From: Anaerolineae bacterium
GTDB taxonomy: Bacteria > Chloroflexota > Anaerolineae > B4-G1 > SLSP01
DNA: 51,948 nucleotides
Direction of reading: 5' to 3'
Assembly (NCBI GenBank): GCA_026645815.1
Contig: JAPKMR010000024.1
Location: 1-51,948, forward strand
In this document: in pieces, positions 1-8,664 of the stretch
Position numbering within the stretch: position 1 is the first letter of the stretch
How the letters are laid out: every line of letters begins with the position of its first letter
Notes under the pieces: generated by a model
Told to the model about the DNA's origin: nothing
Database searches by the model: none
What the model saw: only the letters and a program-made list of their open reading frames with translations
Made by a program: the position numbers and the translations under genes

Positions 1-142
1 AGGTCACATTGAGCACCTCCAGATCCGTGGTGGTCGTGTTGACGGGGGTATCCACGGGCACGTCAGGGTCTTTGGCTGGACCACAGCCCGAAAGGACCAA
101 CGACAACACGAGTATGGGTGTTATCAAACGATAGAATTTCAT
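1..142 (-). CDS. Lipoprotein, N-terminal part only (runs off window)
   Basis: The reading frame starts at 142 with [20 protein letters not shown] and continues past the window edge. Residues 1-20 form a lipoprotein signal peptide: two basic residues, a hydrophobic stretch and an LSGC lipobox, so the mature protein should be lipid-anchored at Cys20. The next residues are rich in Asp, Pro, Val and Thr, typical of a linker. The ATG overlaps the TGA of the rhodanese gene by four bases (ATGA), so the two are probably translationally coupled. The function cannot be judged because the domain lies outside the window. Confidence 0.75.
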   Translation of the reverse strand, partial: MKFYRLITPILVLSLVLSGCGPAKDPDVPVDTPVNTTTTDLEVLNVT

Positions 143-576
143 TCCTTGCCTCCCTCAACTAAGCTGCGATTCTGAGACTTGCTCAGCGTCACTGGTAATC
201 CTGCTGCGATCCACGCCTGCACGCCGCCGTCAAGAACCGCTATATTGCCGAAGCCCATTTCATGAAGCAGCCTTCCGCCCAACGCGCCCAGCGGTCCGAG
301 CATGCAGGTGACGATGATGGGGCGCTCGCGGTCGGCAAGCTCTGGCGCACGCCACAATTCAGGCGCCTCGATATCTGCCTGATAGGCGAGCGCGCCCAGT
401 GAGATGTTGAGCGCTCCAGGTATGGTGCCGGCTACAGCGATATCCGATGCGTCGCGAACGTCAATGACGAGTGTGTAGGGATTTTGCTCCAGGCGGCGTT
501 GTGCTTCGACTGGGCTTATGCTCGGCACAATCTTCAACGCTTCCATCGCCATCTGCTTGATAGATTTTGCTGCCAT
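139..576 (-). CDS. Rhodanese-like domain protein
   Basis: A single rhodanese domain of 145 residues. It has the N-terminal strand YTLVIDVRD (about 34-42), the [10 protein letters not shown] motif (about 49-58) and the C-terminal [13 protein letters not shown]. The proposed catalytic Cys91 sits in the loop CMLGPLG, which lacks the Arg of the usual CxxGxR loop, so classical thiosulfate sulfurtransferase activity is uncertain. There is no signal peptide, so the protein is predicted cytoplasmic. It is first in a minus-strand operon with the lipoprotein at 1-142. A 19-bp palindromic site lies about 105 bases upstream of its start and also occurs at the regulator promoter near 2277. Confidence 0.85.
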   Translation of the reverse strand: MAAKSIKQMAMEALKIVPSISPVEAQRRLEQNPYTLVIDVRDASDIAVAGTIPGALNISLGALAYQADIEAPELWRAPELADRERPIIVTCMLGPLGALGGRLLHEMGFGNIAVLDGGVQAWIAAGLPVTLSKSQNRSLVEGGKE

Positions 577-680
577 GGGTCTCCGCTCACAGGCTTGATA
601 ATCCGAAGTTAGCCGATCTTTTCAATGTCAATGCTTCGCCTTATCACATTGCTCATTAAACACCCTCATGTATCACCACG

Positions 681-699
681 GGTATCGGTTTGTGATACA
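681..699. promoter_or_regulatory. Operator-like site, copy 1
   Basis: The sequence GGTATCGGTTTGTGATACA has GTATC/GATAC arms and a 7-bp spacer. It differs from the site at 2268-2286 in one position of 19. An additional GTATCAC half-site lies at 670-676. It sits upstream of the minus-strand rhodanese-lipoprotein operon. The rest of the 577-753 gap shows no gene. Binding by the regulator at 2332-4815 is inference. Confidence 0.5.
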
Positions 700-753
700 G
701 TGGCGCGCCAACCATATTGCCTCTCGCAGCGTCTATATTGGGTGTCTGTGAAA

Positions 754-1443
754 CTACGGTTTCATCACCAGGGGTAGATAAGCGGTCAAGCCCTGATAGG
801 TTACATCGAGTCCCAGGACATACATCTTTCCGGCACAGGTGTCATTAACATTATCGGCGCGACGTGCCAGTAGCACAGAGATGGCGTCACCCGGCTGGAA
901 ATAATTATTGCCGCCAAAGTCTTTCCCGGCTATGGTGACGGTAGTGGCCCGCACCTGCTCGCTAATGTCGGGAGCCACCAAGGTCATTTCATCCTGCCCA
1001 TTGGGGAAGGTGGCGAGAGTGTAAGGATAGGCTGGCGGTCCACCGGGTCGAAAGCGCGAAACGCCATTCACCCAAACGCGGTAACCGCAGGTGACAGCGT
1101 TGAACCGGCTGTTCCCCCACATCACACGCAGTACGACATCGGTACCTGGGGCATAGTCAGGGGGCAAGGAAAAACCAACAGCAAACCGGGGAATGACCTG
1201 GTTTCCGGGTAGAACCAGTCCGCTAAGATCACCACCGCCGTTGAGCTCGTAAACGGCCCCGTTGAGCAACGTAGCAAACTCCGGCGCTAGGCTGATGAAA
1301 CGAGGTAACAGACCACTACTCATGGGTTGTTGGGCAACGGTAACGGTGGGATGACCGGCGTCGTTCCCTGCCACAAACCCAATGCCAATGAACAATGCTA
1401 CCAGAACAAGTTGCACGAACTTTGGAATCCATCCGTCTTTCAT
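754..1443 (-). CDS. Secreted protein of unknown function with Chloroflexi-type C-terminus
   Basis: A protein of 229 residues that starts MKDGWIPKFVQLVLVALFIG, a signal peptide or N-terminal anchor ending near residue 27. An ATG 30 bases upstream is less likely because it lacks a ribosome site, whereas GAGG precedes the chosen ATG. The mature part is predicted to be beta-rich and includes segments such as YAPGTDVVLRVMWGN and PGDAISVLLAR. It ends in AYLPLVMKP, resembling the hydrophobic LPLV tails common on exported Chloroflexota proteins. No catalytic motif was recognised. It lies 39 bases after the FAS1 lipoprotein gene and is probably co-transcribed with it. Confidence 0.7.
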   Translation of the reverse strand: MKDGWIPKFVQLVLVALFIGIGFVAGNDAGHPTVTVAQQPMSSGLLPRFISLAPEFATLLNGAVYELNGGGDLSGLVLPGNQVIPRFAVGFSLPPDYAPGTDVVLRVMWGNSRFNAVTCGYRVWVNGVSRFRPGGPPAYPYTLATFPNGQDEMTLVAPDISEQVRATTVTIAGKDFGGNNYFQPGDAISVLLARRADNVNDTCAGKMYVLGLDVTYQGLTAYLPLVMKP

Positions 1444-1482
1444 GATCGAGCCTCTTTTCTCCTTGCGGTACATTTGTGACGG

Positions 1483-2139
1483 CTAATCGGTGAGTGGCAA
1501 AAGCAACTGGTCAATCACGTGGATGACGCCGTTGCGTGCCAGGATATCAGTTTTGGTGATCACAGCGAGATCGTTCAAGTACACAACCTCATCCTTGACC
1601 GTGACGGCAATGCTCCTTCCTTCCACCGAGGTGATCAGACTCTGTCCATCCATCGCCAGCAAATCGGCTTGCCGATAACTGCCTGGGACGACATGAGCTT
1701 CCATCACCTCTTTGAACCCTTCGCCGGTTGCAAAGCCGTTTGTGGGGGCAAAGATGGTAAAGGGTCCATCATCGTGGAAGGCAAACAGAAACCGTGATAA
1801 CATCAACTGTTCCGCGAATTGTTGGATGTTCTCAGCTGCTGATATCGAGTTGGGCGACCACAAGGCATCGCCAATCGAGGGCAGGTCAGGATCTGGAGTG
1901 TTGGCCACAGTCGCCGCCGGCGCTTCGGAAGGCTCAGCTGTTGGGGTGGGGGGAATTGGGGTTGGGGCAGGCGTCTCGGTCGGTGCTTGGGTCAGCACTG
2001 CGGCCGGTTGCGGCGCTGCTTCTTCAGTTTGCACTGGCGGTTGAGCGGCTTCGGTCGCCGCAGGCACTGGCACGGCAGCACTGCAGGCGGATAGAGCCAG
2101 GCTCAAAAACAAGCCGATGATGAATATCACCTTTTGCAT
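1483..2139 (-). CDS. Fasciclin (FAS1) domain lipoprotein
   Basis: The N-terminus MQKVIFIIGLFLSLALSAC carries a lipobox with Cys19. A Pro/Thr/Ala-rich linker of about 65 residues follows, and then a shortened FAS1 domain from about residue 90. FAS1 hallmarks are TIFAPTNGFA, the AHVVPGSY segment (H1-like) and the closing NGVIHVIDQLLLP. FAS1 domains mediate adhesion or ligand binding outside the cell. The linker suggests a surface-tethered lipoprotein. GGAGGAG precedes the ATG. It is first in a two-gene minus-strand operon and divergent from the XRE-STAND regulator, with an operator-like site about 130 bases upstream. Confidence 0.85.
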   Translation of the reverse strand: MQKVIFIIGLFLSLALSACSAAVPVPAATEAAQPPVQTEEAAPQPAAVLTQAPTETPAPTPIPPTPTAEPSEAPAATVANTPDPDLPSIGDALWSPNSISAAENIQQFAEQLMLSRFLFAFHDDGPFTIFAPTNGFATGEGFKEVMEAHVVPGSYRQADLLAMDGQSLITSVEGRSIAVTVKDEVVYLNDLAVITKTDILARNGVIHVIDQLLLPLTD

Positions 2140-2227
2140 TTCTACATCTCCTCCAATAGTAACTCTGATGGGCTAAAGCAACGTTGCTATATCAAGAAGC
2201 GTTTTGAAATTCATCGAATGATCTCCC

Positions 2228-2256
2228 TTGACATTCATTTCATATTAGCCTACAAT
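2228..2256 (+). promoter_or_regulatory. Sigma-70 type promoter of the XRE-STAND regulator
   Basis: TTGACA (2228-2233), a 17-bp spacer and TACAAT (2251-2256) make a near-consensus promoter reading toward the regulator. The predicted start of transcription is near 2263. This places the frame upstream of 2332 mostly in promoter and leader DNA and argues for the internal ATG. The operator-like site at 2268-2286 lies just downstream of the predicted start. Confidence 0.7.
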
Positions 2257-2267
2257 GCGCGCTACGA

Positions 2268-2286
2268 GGTATCGTTTTGTGATACA
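2268..2286. promoter_or_regulatory. Operator-like site, copy 2
   Basis: GGTATCGTTTTGTGATACA, with GTATC/GATAC arms, matches 18 of 19 positions of the site at 681-699. It lies about +6 to +24 relative to the predicted regulator transcript start, a position suited to repression. It is also about 130 bases upstream of the divergent FAS1 gene. Autoregulation is inferred from position only. Confidence 0.55.
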
Positions 2287-2331
2287 AGCACACCATCAAT
2301 CACAACCGAGTCTCTTTGTTTTGCTTCAACA

Positions 2332-4815
2332 ATGGGAGACCAAAGACAGATGGAGACGACGGACTCCTTTGGTTATTGGGTGCGGCGCAGGCGCAAAGCT
2401 CTCGATTTAACCCAAGATGCGTTAGCGGAATGCGTGGGCTGCGCTGTGGTCACGCTGCGCAAGATTGAGGCGGACGAGCGCCGCCCCTCCCAACAGATGG
2501 CGGAACGCCTGGCGCAATGTCTGGTGCTCCCCGCCGCGGAGTGCCCCTGGTTCATCGCTGCAGCTCTGGGCGAACAGGGCGTGGCGCGCCAATCACTCCC
2601 CAGGGATCCCATGGTTGCCGCCCCTCAGGGAAATCTTCCCGTTCCTATGACGGCATTGATTGGGCGCAGTGCCGAGGTCGCCACAATCACGGCGCATCTG
2701 CGCGGTAGGGAATCGCGGTTGTTGACGTTGACAGGACCTGTGGGTGTGGGGAAGACGCGGTTGGCGCTGGAGGTGGGACGGCAGCTGCAGGCGGATTACC
2801 GGAACGGCGTCTATTGGGTGCCGCTGGCGCCGGTCCGCGATCCAGGGCTGGTGGCAATGGCGACGGCGATGGCACTCGGCGTTCGAGAAGCGCGTGACCA
2901 TGATCTGGCGCGCTCGGTGCTGGATGCTTTGGGAACCCGGGCTGTGTTGCTGATCTTTGATAATTTCGAGCACCTGCTGCCGGCAGCGCCGTGGCTCTCC
3001 ACCTTGTTGGTTGCGTGCTCCGATTTGCAGATTTTGGTTACCAGCAGGGCGCGCCTGCGCCTGTATGGAGAATCCGAGATTGCGGTGGCGCCTCTAGCGT
3101 TGCCAGATCCTCAAGACCCGGCGGCGGCAGCGGAGTCACCCAGCGTGCGGCTTTTTTGCGAACGCGCCCGGGCGGTGAGGGCGGATTTCCGTCTCACCCC
3201 GTCGCTGACGCCGGCGGTGGCGGAGATCTGTCGCCGCATGGATGGCTTGCCTCTGGCGATCGAACTGGCGGCAGCGCGCAGCAAGCTCTTTGCCCCCAAC
3301 GAGCTCAAGCAGCGCCTGGAGCGGGGTCTACCCCACTTGGATCAGGATTCAGTGGGGCCTTCGGTGCGCCTGCGGGGTCTCGAGAAAGCCATCGTCTGGA
3401 GCTACGAACTTCTGTCGGCTTCGCAGCGCACCCTGCTGGCGCGGTTGGGCGTCTTTGTGGGTGGCTTCACGTTGCCTGCTGCTGAAGCGATTTGTGCATC
3501 GCCCTTCGCCGAGCAACGATCCGCAGCAGAGAAGCTGGCGCTGTTGGCGCTGCGGGATGTTGCCGATAGCATTGAGGTTTTGCTCGACCAGAGCTTGCTG
3601 GTGCGCGCCGTGACTTCTGAAAGCGCAGTGCAGGCAGCGGGGGGACCGTGTTGCCCACGTTGCCCAACCCGCTTGTTGCGTCAGACGGTGGAGGCTGAGC
3701 CGCGTTTCTCGATGTTGGAGACGATTCGGGATTTTGCACTGGCACAGCTGCACGCCTCCGGTGAATTATCCGTGTTTCAGCAACGCCACGCGGAGTATTT
3801 TGCGGCGTGGGTGGAACGCGCTGCTGCGCAACTGCTGGGTTCTGAACAGGGGCTTTGGCTGGCACAACTGGAGCGTGAGATGGATAACGTGCGTGCGGCG
3901 CTCGACTGGTTGCTGGCGACGCGGCAGTTGGACCTCGCTGCGCGCATGGGCTGTGCTCTCGGTGCCTTTTGGCAGCGGCACGGTTACACCAGTGAAGGGC
4001 GTGAGTGTCTCGAGGGGGTGCTGGAGCATATGTCCACGAACCCGGTATCCGAGGGGTTGCGTGCTCGCACTCTGCAGACGGCGGCTATGCTGCGCTATAG
4101 ACAGGGCGACAAAGCTGCCGCGCTCGCGGCGCTCGAAGAGAGTCGAGACCTGTTCCATGCCGCTGCCGATGTGCTGGGTGAGGCTGAGGTGTTGTATGAT
4201 CTGGGGCGAATCGCGCTGGATGGCGCGGATTGGCAGGTTGCCCTGGGTTTCAATGAGGAAAGCCTGCGATTGGCGGAAAAGGCGGCTGATCCCTGGGTAG
4301 AGTATAGGGCGCTGACCCAGATTGGGCAGGCGCAGCTGTTTCTGGGACGCCATGACCGTGCGGCAGCGCTTTTCCGGGATGCTTATCAGCTGGCACAACG
4401 ACTCAACCACACTCAGGGACTGGCGGTGTCGTTGGTCAACCTGGGGCGCATCGCTCTGGTGGAGGGGGATGTTGCTCGCGCTACCGCATTAGCGCAGGAT
4501 AGTGTGCGCCTGTGTCATTTACTGGGGGAGAGGGAGCTCATGCTAGAGGGTTTGGAGCTGTTGATCGCTGCCGCTGTTGACGAGGGTGCCATGCTCCGCG
4601 CCGCGCAGCTCGCCGGTGCGGCTGAGGCAATCCGCGATGGGCTGCGACATTCCGCCCTGCCTGGCGTAGATGCGGTAGTGGCGCGCGATGGCGTTCTACA
4701 GACGCTGCGCAGCCAGCTCACCAGATCCGAGTTTGAGATTGCACGGCGCCGTGGTCGCGCGATGTGCCTGGATGCGATTGCTGCCTTTGCGCTGGGCTGT
4801 AATGACAACCCTTAA
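2332..4815 (+). CDS. XRE-family HTH / STAND ATPase / TPR transcriptional regulator
   Basis: A protein of about 827 residues from ATG 2332, or 821 from ATG 2350, which has GGGAG upstream. An N-terminal XRE helix-turn-helix (FGYWVRRRRKALDLTQDALA) is followed by a STAND-type NTPase with Walker A GPVGVGKT near residue 134, Walker B LLIFDNFEH near 207 and the TSRARLRLYGE motif. A winged-helix linker and TPR-like repeats occupy roughly residues 500-800. Such proteins couple ligand sensing by the repeats to ATP-driven switching and DNA binding. A longer frame opens at 2134 but crosses the promoter. It is divergent from the FAS1 operon, and the shared 19-bp sites suggest it controls itself and the neighbouring envelope genes. 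Confidence 0.88.
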   Translation: MGDQRQMETTDSFGYWVRRRRKALDLTQDALAECVGCAVVTLRKIEADERRPSQQMAERLAQCLVLPAAECPWFIAAALGEQGVARQSLPRDPMVAAPQGNLPVPMTALIGRSAEVATITAHLRGRESRLLTLTGPVGVGKTRLALEVGRQLQADYRNGVYWVPLAPVRDPGLVAMATAMALGVREARDHDLARSVLDALGTRAVLLIFDNFEHLLPAAPWLSTLLVACSDLQILVTSRARLRLYGESEIAVAPLALPDPQDPAAAAESPSVRLFCERARAVRADFRLTPSLTPAVAEICRRMDGLPLAIELAAARSKLFAPNELKQRLERGLPHLDQDSVGPSVRLRGLEKAIVWSYELLSASQRTLLARLGVFVGGFTLPAAEAICASPFAEQRSAAEKLALLALRDVADSIEVLLDQSLLVRAVTSESAVQAAGGPCCPRCPTRLLRQTVEAEPRFSMLETIRDFALAQLHASGELSVFQQRHAEYFAAWVERAAAQLLGSEQGLWLAQLEREMDNVRAALDWLLATRQLDLAARMGCALGAFWQRHGYTSEGRECLEGVLEHMSTNPVSEGLRARTLQTAAMLRYRQGDKAAALAALEESRDLFHAAADVLGEAEVLYDLGRIALDGADWQVALGFNEESLRLAEKAADPWVEYRALTQIGQAQLFLGRHDRAAALFRDAYQLAQRLNHTQGLAVSLVNLGRIALVEGDVARATALAQDSVRLCHLLGERELMLEGLELLIAAAVDEGAMLRAAQLAGAAEAIRDGLRHSALPGVDAVVARDGVLQTLRSQLTRSEFEIARRRGRAMCLDAIAAFALGCNDNP

Positions 4816-4937
4816 TAGGTAAATTGCCGTCTTGTTTCTCCCGAATAATGGGACACGCCTCCTGTTCATCTAATTCCGAAAACTGTGATATCCTTGTCTA
4901 GTCGAATGAGCGCTATTGGAATATAGGAATTCTGAGC

Positions 4938-6641
4938 ATGATGCATCCACAAGTACAGGCCTTATTGGCTACCGTCAAACGCGGAGAAGCTGAGGAGATT
5001 GAGGCGGCGCGGGATTCGGTTCGCCCGGAGCTGCTGCCGGGGTTGCTTGAGGCTTATTGGCCACTGCCCAGCTGGGATGATAAAGCCGGGTTGATGCAGC
5101 TTTTCTCGGATCATCTGAGCACCGGTGGCGAAAAGGTGATGCTGGATTTTCTGACTGCGCCTACCACCGAGCTCAACGACGAGTATTACACTTCAGGTAA
5201 AATTGTCGCACTGTGCCAGCTGGCGGGTACATTCGAGTTCTATGAACGCTTGTGGTATAACCGCCCATTGTGCGCGGCGATCATCCAACGCACACTGTCT
5301 GGCGAGAGGCCCAGCCTCGCCATGGTGACTGCGCTGGATCAGCCCAAGCTACAATCTGGCGCCTCTAAATCACAGCGGAAACCTCTGCTCGCCAGATTGC
5401 CAGCCTGGCAGCAGAATATCCTCGCCGTTGTCTTTGTCATTCTCTATGGAGCGGCGGCGTTTGGATTGTTGTACTTCCTCCTCTCGAATTCAACGCGGAT
5501 GCTGGTGAGCGCGACCATACTTGGATTGGGCGCTGGCGGTTATTTGCTCTATGGCGCCATGGCCCCTAAGGTGACGCAAGGCGAATCTGCGGCGCTTCGG
5601 TGGCTACTGGCGCTTTGTGGCTTGTTCGCGTTAGGATTGGCGTCGTGGGCGGGTTTCACGCTTTTTAGTGGTGGGCTTGCGGATGAGATGCGTCTGTTGC
5701 GGAGAGGCGCTGACTTTGGTCTACCGGATTGGGCCTCGATTTTCGTGATCCTCACTTTGTTTGTGCTGCCCCTTTTATTGACTTGGGGCATGATACGCTG
5801 GTGGGAGCATCGAGGGCGTGCGCTGCAGAAAGTGGCACAGCAAGAGGGGGAGGTCTTTGTGATACAGCCTCTTAACCGTTGGGGCGTGCTTCTAAGCGCA
5901 TTTGGAATGCTGGCAATTGGGGTATTTCTCTTTATCTTGGGGCGGGTGGATGACCGCAGTCTGCTGGAACTGCTCTTTGTTCCGGGCATGTTCGTCGCGA
6001 TGGGCGTTGGAATGCTGGCTTTCTTCAGGCATAGTACGGGATTAGTGTTGCTAAGTCCCGAAAAAGTTGCCGTGCGCCGCCTGTGGGCGCGGGAGCGCGC
6101 CATGCGCTATGATGTGATTGAAAGCATCCATCCCATGGTATTTGGTGTCCCTCCAAACATGGTCCTGCGCGGGGGAGGGCGTAAGCTGCGCCTTCCACGC
6201 ACAGTGCATAATCTGCCGCGGGTGTATGCCCTGTTGTTGGAGCGTGCTCCGGCGCTCTGGTGGCAGGCCCCTCCTGCACTCCAACGTTTTACGCTTCCGC
6301 AGCATGGGGCGCTGCTCAATGCGCTGGAGCGCTGGTTGGTGCCGTCGCAGGCTCTGGTAGCTCTGGAACTGTCGCCCTTGGAGTTTCGCTATCAGCGCAA
6401 GGATGAGGGTTGGCGTGAGCGCCCGAAGCAGGATATCGCGCGGATAGAGTTGGAAACGATTCATACCGCCAGACGGCGCTTTGCTTCTTCACTGCCGCAG
6501 ATCAATTTGGACATGTATGATACCGTCGTGACCTTCCGTGATGGTGAACGACTGCGTATCGCGCAGCGGACCGTGGTGCAGTTCGGCAGCACGCCCGAGC
6601 AGCTATATCTTATCTTGCAGAATCTGTATCAAGGTAGATAG
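4938..6641 (+). CDS. Polytopic membrane protein with PH-like soluble regions
   Basis: A protein of 567 residues. Residues 1-150 are soluble, helical and acidic. Six hydrophobic segments lie at about 160-360, including ILAVVFVILYGAAAFGLLYF and WASIFVILTLFVLPLLLTW. Two later stretches look like bacterial PH-type beta domains: GLVLLSPEKVAVRRLWARER (about 370-430) and ALVALELSPLEFRY to the end. No enzyme motif was found, and the PH assignment rests on strand pattern only. It stands 122 bases after the regulator and 75 bases before another membrane protein, so the two membrane genes may form a transcription unit. Confidence 0.75.
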   Translation: MMHPQVQALLATVKRGEAEEIEAARDSVRPELLPGLLEAYWPLPSWDDKAGLMQLFSDHLSTGGEKVMLDFLTAPTTELNDEYYTSGKIVALCQLAGTFEFYERLWYNRPLCAAIIQRTLSGERPSLAMVTALDQPKLQSGASKSQRKPLLARLPAWQQNILAVVFVILYGAAAFGLLYFLLSNSTRMLVSATILGLGAGGYLLYGAMAPKVTQGESAALRWLLALCGLFALGLASWAGFTLFSGGLADEMRLLRRGADFGLPDWASIFVILTLFVLPLLLTWGMIRWWEHRGRALQKVAQQEGEVFVIQPLNRWGVLLSAFGMLAIGVFLFILGRVDDRSLLELLFVPGMFVAMGVGMLAFFRHSTGLVLLSPEKVAVRRLWARERAMRYDVIESIHPMVFGVPPNMVLRGGGRKLRLPRTVHNLPRVYALLLERAPALWWQAPPALQRFTLPQHGALLNALERWLVPSQALVALELSPLEFRYQRKDEGWRERPKQDIARIELETIHTARRRFASSLPQINLDMYDTVVTFRDGERLRIAQRTVVQFGSTPEQLYLILQNLYQGR

Positions 6642-6716
6642 TGTTTTATCGGCATAGCCGCCATTCGGCGCTCGGGTTGGGATCTGAATCGCGTTGATAG
6701 GAAGATAAGGTAACGT

Positions 6717-7337
6717 ATGCACTTCGCCCGCACTCTTCTTAAGACCTGGCTTGCGCCGTTGGTGAACCTGGAGAATGTGCTGCTGCTTTTTGCCACGTTC
6801 ATTTTCCATCACTACTACTTTGGCGCGGACTTTGTGGCAGCGCCATTTTTGGAGCTTGGCGGCGGGGTTTTGCTCGTCACCACGCTATACGGCGCGGTTG
6901 TCCTGTTGGCGAGTCTGGTACAGGCCCCTGCGGATTGGCAGGAGCTCCGGACGTTTATGGTCTTCATTGGCAGCGTCTGGGTCTCTATGGTCTATATGGC
7001 GTCTTTTTGGATGCAGGGCGCCACGGCTGACTGGACGGAGTTGTTGGCGCAGGTGACCTATGTGCTGCAAGCGGCGCTCTCTCTGACGTTGTTGATTTTG
7101 CTCTTGTCACAGGCTCCGCAAAGCCGTTGGGCTGTGACCCCGCGATTGAGTGGCGCGCCCGGCGTGTTGAAGTCTTTGCTTATCCTGGCTTATGTTGCGG
7201 GCATGACCTTGTTTTTGCACCTGGTTATGGATGTCGCACCCGAGGTCGTGACGGCGCAGGTTAATCTCCTCGGCCTGTTGCTGTTGGAAGTTGCGGCGCG
7301 GTTGCGCTCACCGATCGCTGAGGAGGTTTTGCGATGA
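6717..7337 (+). CDS. Integral membrane protein of unknown function
   Basis: A protein of 206 residues with about five or six transmembrane segments, including LENVLLLFATFIFHHYYFG, GGGVLLVTTLYGAVVLLASL, FMVFIGSVWVSMVYMASFW and LNLLIL-like stretches near the C-terminus. No conserved motif was recognised. The start is preceded by AAGG. Its stop overlaps the ATG of a short frame (7334-7447) by four bases, and the ankyrin gene follows. Membership in the plus-strand accessory cluster is inferred from strand and spacing. Confidence 0.7.
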   Translation: MHFARTLLKTWLAPLVNLENVLLLFATFIFHHYYFGADFVAAPFLELGGGVLLVTTLYGAVVLLASLVQAPADWQELRTFMVFIGSVWVSMVYMASFWMQGATADWTELLAQVTYVLQAALSLTLLILLLSQAPQSRWAVTPRLSGAPGVLKSLLILAYVAGMTLFLHLVMDVAPEVVTAQVNLLGLLLLEVAARLRSPIAEEVLR

Positions 7338-7447
7338 GGGTTGGGATCTGTGGGTTGGAGAAGATACTCGAGCTGTTCTGGGCGCATATCATCGAATTGA
7401 GGATGGGCGCGGTGGGTGATTTCATCAGCGTAGATATTCCTGGATGA
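7334..7447 (+). CDS. Short coupled ORF, 37 residues, possible gene remnant
   Basis: The ATG overlaps the preceding TGA by four bases (ATGA) and the frame ends at 7447, 12 bases before the ankyrin gene. The product begins MRVGICGLEKILELFWAHII and shows no recognised family. The coupled position favours translation, but the length and lack of a recognised relative mean it may be a remnant of a larger gene. Confidence 0.3.
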   Translation: MRVGICGLEKILELFWAHIIELRMGAVGDFISVDIPG

Positions 7448-7459
7448 GAAGGGGGGGCT

Positions 7460-8023
7460 GTGAGCAAGCAATTCTTTGAGGCTTGTATGGCGGGAGATTT
7501 GCCAGCGGTGGAAAGTTGCATTGTGGAGGATCACGATCTCAATTTGGAGCGGGGCTTATGCCTGGCGGCGCAGGCCGGGCACAGCGAGCTGGTGGCCTAT
7601 TTGCTCGCGGGTGGTGCGGCGAGGAATCGCAAGTCTAAAGAACTGATCGAAGCGCTGTATCTGGCAAGCCAGAATGGACACGTGCCGGTGGTGCGCTTGT
7701 TGCTGACAGCCAAGATTCCGGTGAACGCCGTCGCGTACTTCGGGCGCCGTGCGTTGCACGCTGCCGCCACGCACGGTCACGGAGAGGTGATCCAGCTCCT
7801 GTTGGCAGCCAAAGCCAAATGCGATGTGGGCGATAGTGATGGCATCACTCCTTTAGCCGAAGCTGTCTTGAACCGGCGGCACGAAGCGGCGCGGATACTG
7901 GTCGCTGGTGGGGCGGATGTCAACCGGTGCGCGCGCGATGGCACCAGCCCACTTTCGATGGCGCAGGAGCAGGGCGATCAAGCGATGCTCGCGTTGTTGA
8001 CCGGGGTTGCACATGAACTTTAG
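7460..8023 (+). CDS. Ankyrin repeat protein
   Basis: A protein of 187 residues starting at GTG with a G-rich ribosome site 5-8 bases upstream. Four to five ankyrin repeats fill the protein: LCLAAQAGHSELVAYLLAGG, ALYLASQNGHVPVVRLLL, RALHAAATHGHGEVIQLLLA, TPLAEAVLNRRHEAARILVA and a final SPLSMAQEQGDQAMLALL. Each keeps the helix-turn-helix core and the GADVN-type turn. There is no signal peptide, so the protein is cytoplasmic. Ankyrin proteins of this size bind protein partners and are often found beside SUKH genes in immunity-type loci, as here with the SUKH gene 53 bases downstream. Confidence 0.85.
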   Translation: MSKQFFEACMAGDLPAVESCIVEDHDLNLERGLCLAAQAGHSELVAYLLAGGAARNRKSKELIEALYLASQNGHVPVVRLLLTAKIPVNAVAYFGRRALHAAATHGHGEVIQLLLAAKAKCDVGDSDGITPLAEAVLNRRHEAARILVAGGADVNRCARDGTSPLSMAQEQGDQAMLALLTGVAHEL

Positions 8024-8076
8024 TGAGAGAAACCTGATTTTGGGATCATGCATTCTTCTGTAAAGGAGTATTGCTG

Positions 8077-8664
8077 ATGTGCGAAACTGCGATACCCCGG
8101 CTTGTAACTCATATCGTCGCATGGCTGGCTGAACACGGCCCGGAGTGGCTTTCCCCGCCCAATCCTGGTGCATCTGAGGCTGCTCTCGCGCAGTTGGAGG
8201 CCCAATTGGGCCGCGAATTGCCGCCCATATTGCGGGATTTGCTCCACGCCGCCGATGGCGAGCTCGCTATTGGCGAGTACAAAACCCTCTCTGCCGCTGA
8301 TGTGTATCGCAATTGGGCGCTGCTCAATCGGCTGGCGGCTGAGGGTCGCTTTGCCAACCGCGAGGTCTACCCGGATGACCGGGGGCTAATCCGTGCGGAT
8401 TGGTGGCATCCCGGCTACCTGCCCTTTGCCGAGGATAGTTGCGGCAATCTCATCTGCATTGACCTCGACCCCGGCCCGCAGGGGAGCGTTGGGCAGATCG
8501 TCTGGTGGGAAACTGCCGAAGGCCCGCTGGTGGATAACGATGGCATCCCCGCGCTGGCGGATTTCTTGCAGGCTTATTGGGACAATCTCGCCTCTGGTGC
8601 TTATGACGCTCCCGATGTTTGGGATAACGCCGGCGCGCAAGACCTGACCCGGAGGTTACCATGA
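8077..8664 (+). CDS. SMI1/KNR4 (SUKH) family protein
   Basis: A protein of 195 residues. ATG 8077 is preferred because AAGGAG ends 8 bases before it; an upstream TTG lacks support. SUKH features are the N-terminal helix EAALAQLEAQLGRELPPILR, where the Leu-Pro pair precedes the first core helix, the YLPFAEDSCGNLICIDLDPG strand-turn-strand and the GQIVWWE strand. SUKH proteins are a large family of immunity proteins against polymorphic toxins and also have general binding roles. Its stop overlaps the next ATG by four bases, so translation is coupled to the propeller gene. No toxin partner is visible. Confidence 0.85.
   Translation: MCETAIPRLVTHIVAWLAEHGPEWLSPPNPGASEAALAQLEAQLGRELPPILRDLLHAADGELAIGEYKTLSAADVYRNWALLNRLAAEGRFANREVYPDDRGLIRADWWHPGYLPFAEDSCGNLICIDLDPGPQGSVGQIVWWETAEGPLVDNDGIPALADFLQAYWDNLASGAYDAPDVWDNAGAQDLTRRLP

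Noticed and set aside
2134..2331. Upstream extension of the XRE-STAND regulator
   Set aside because: This stretch contains a near-consensus promoter and an operator-like site, and its translation has no domain similarity.
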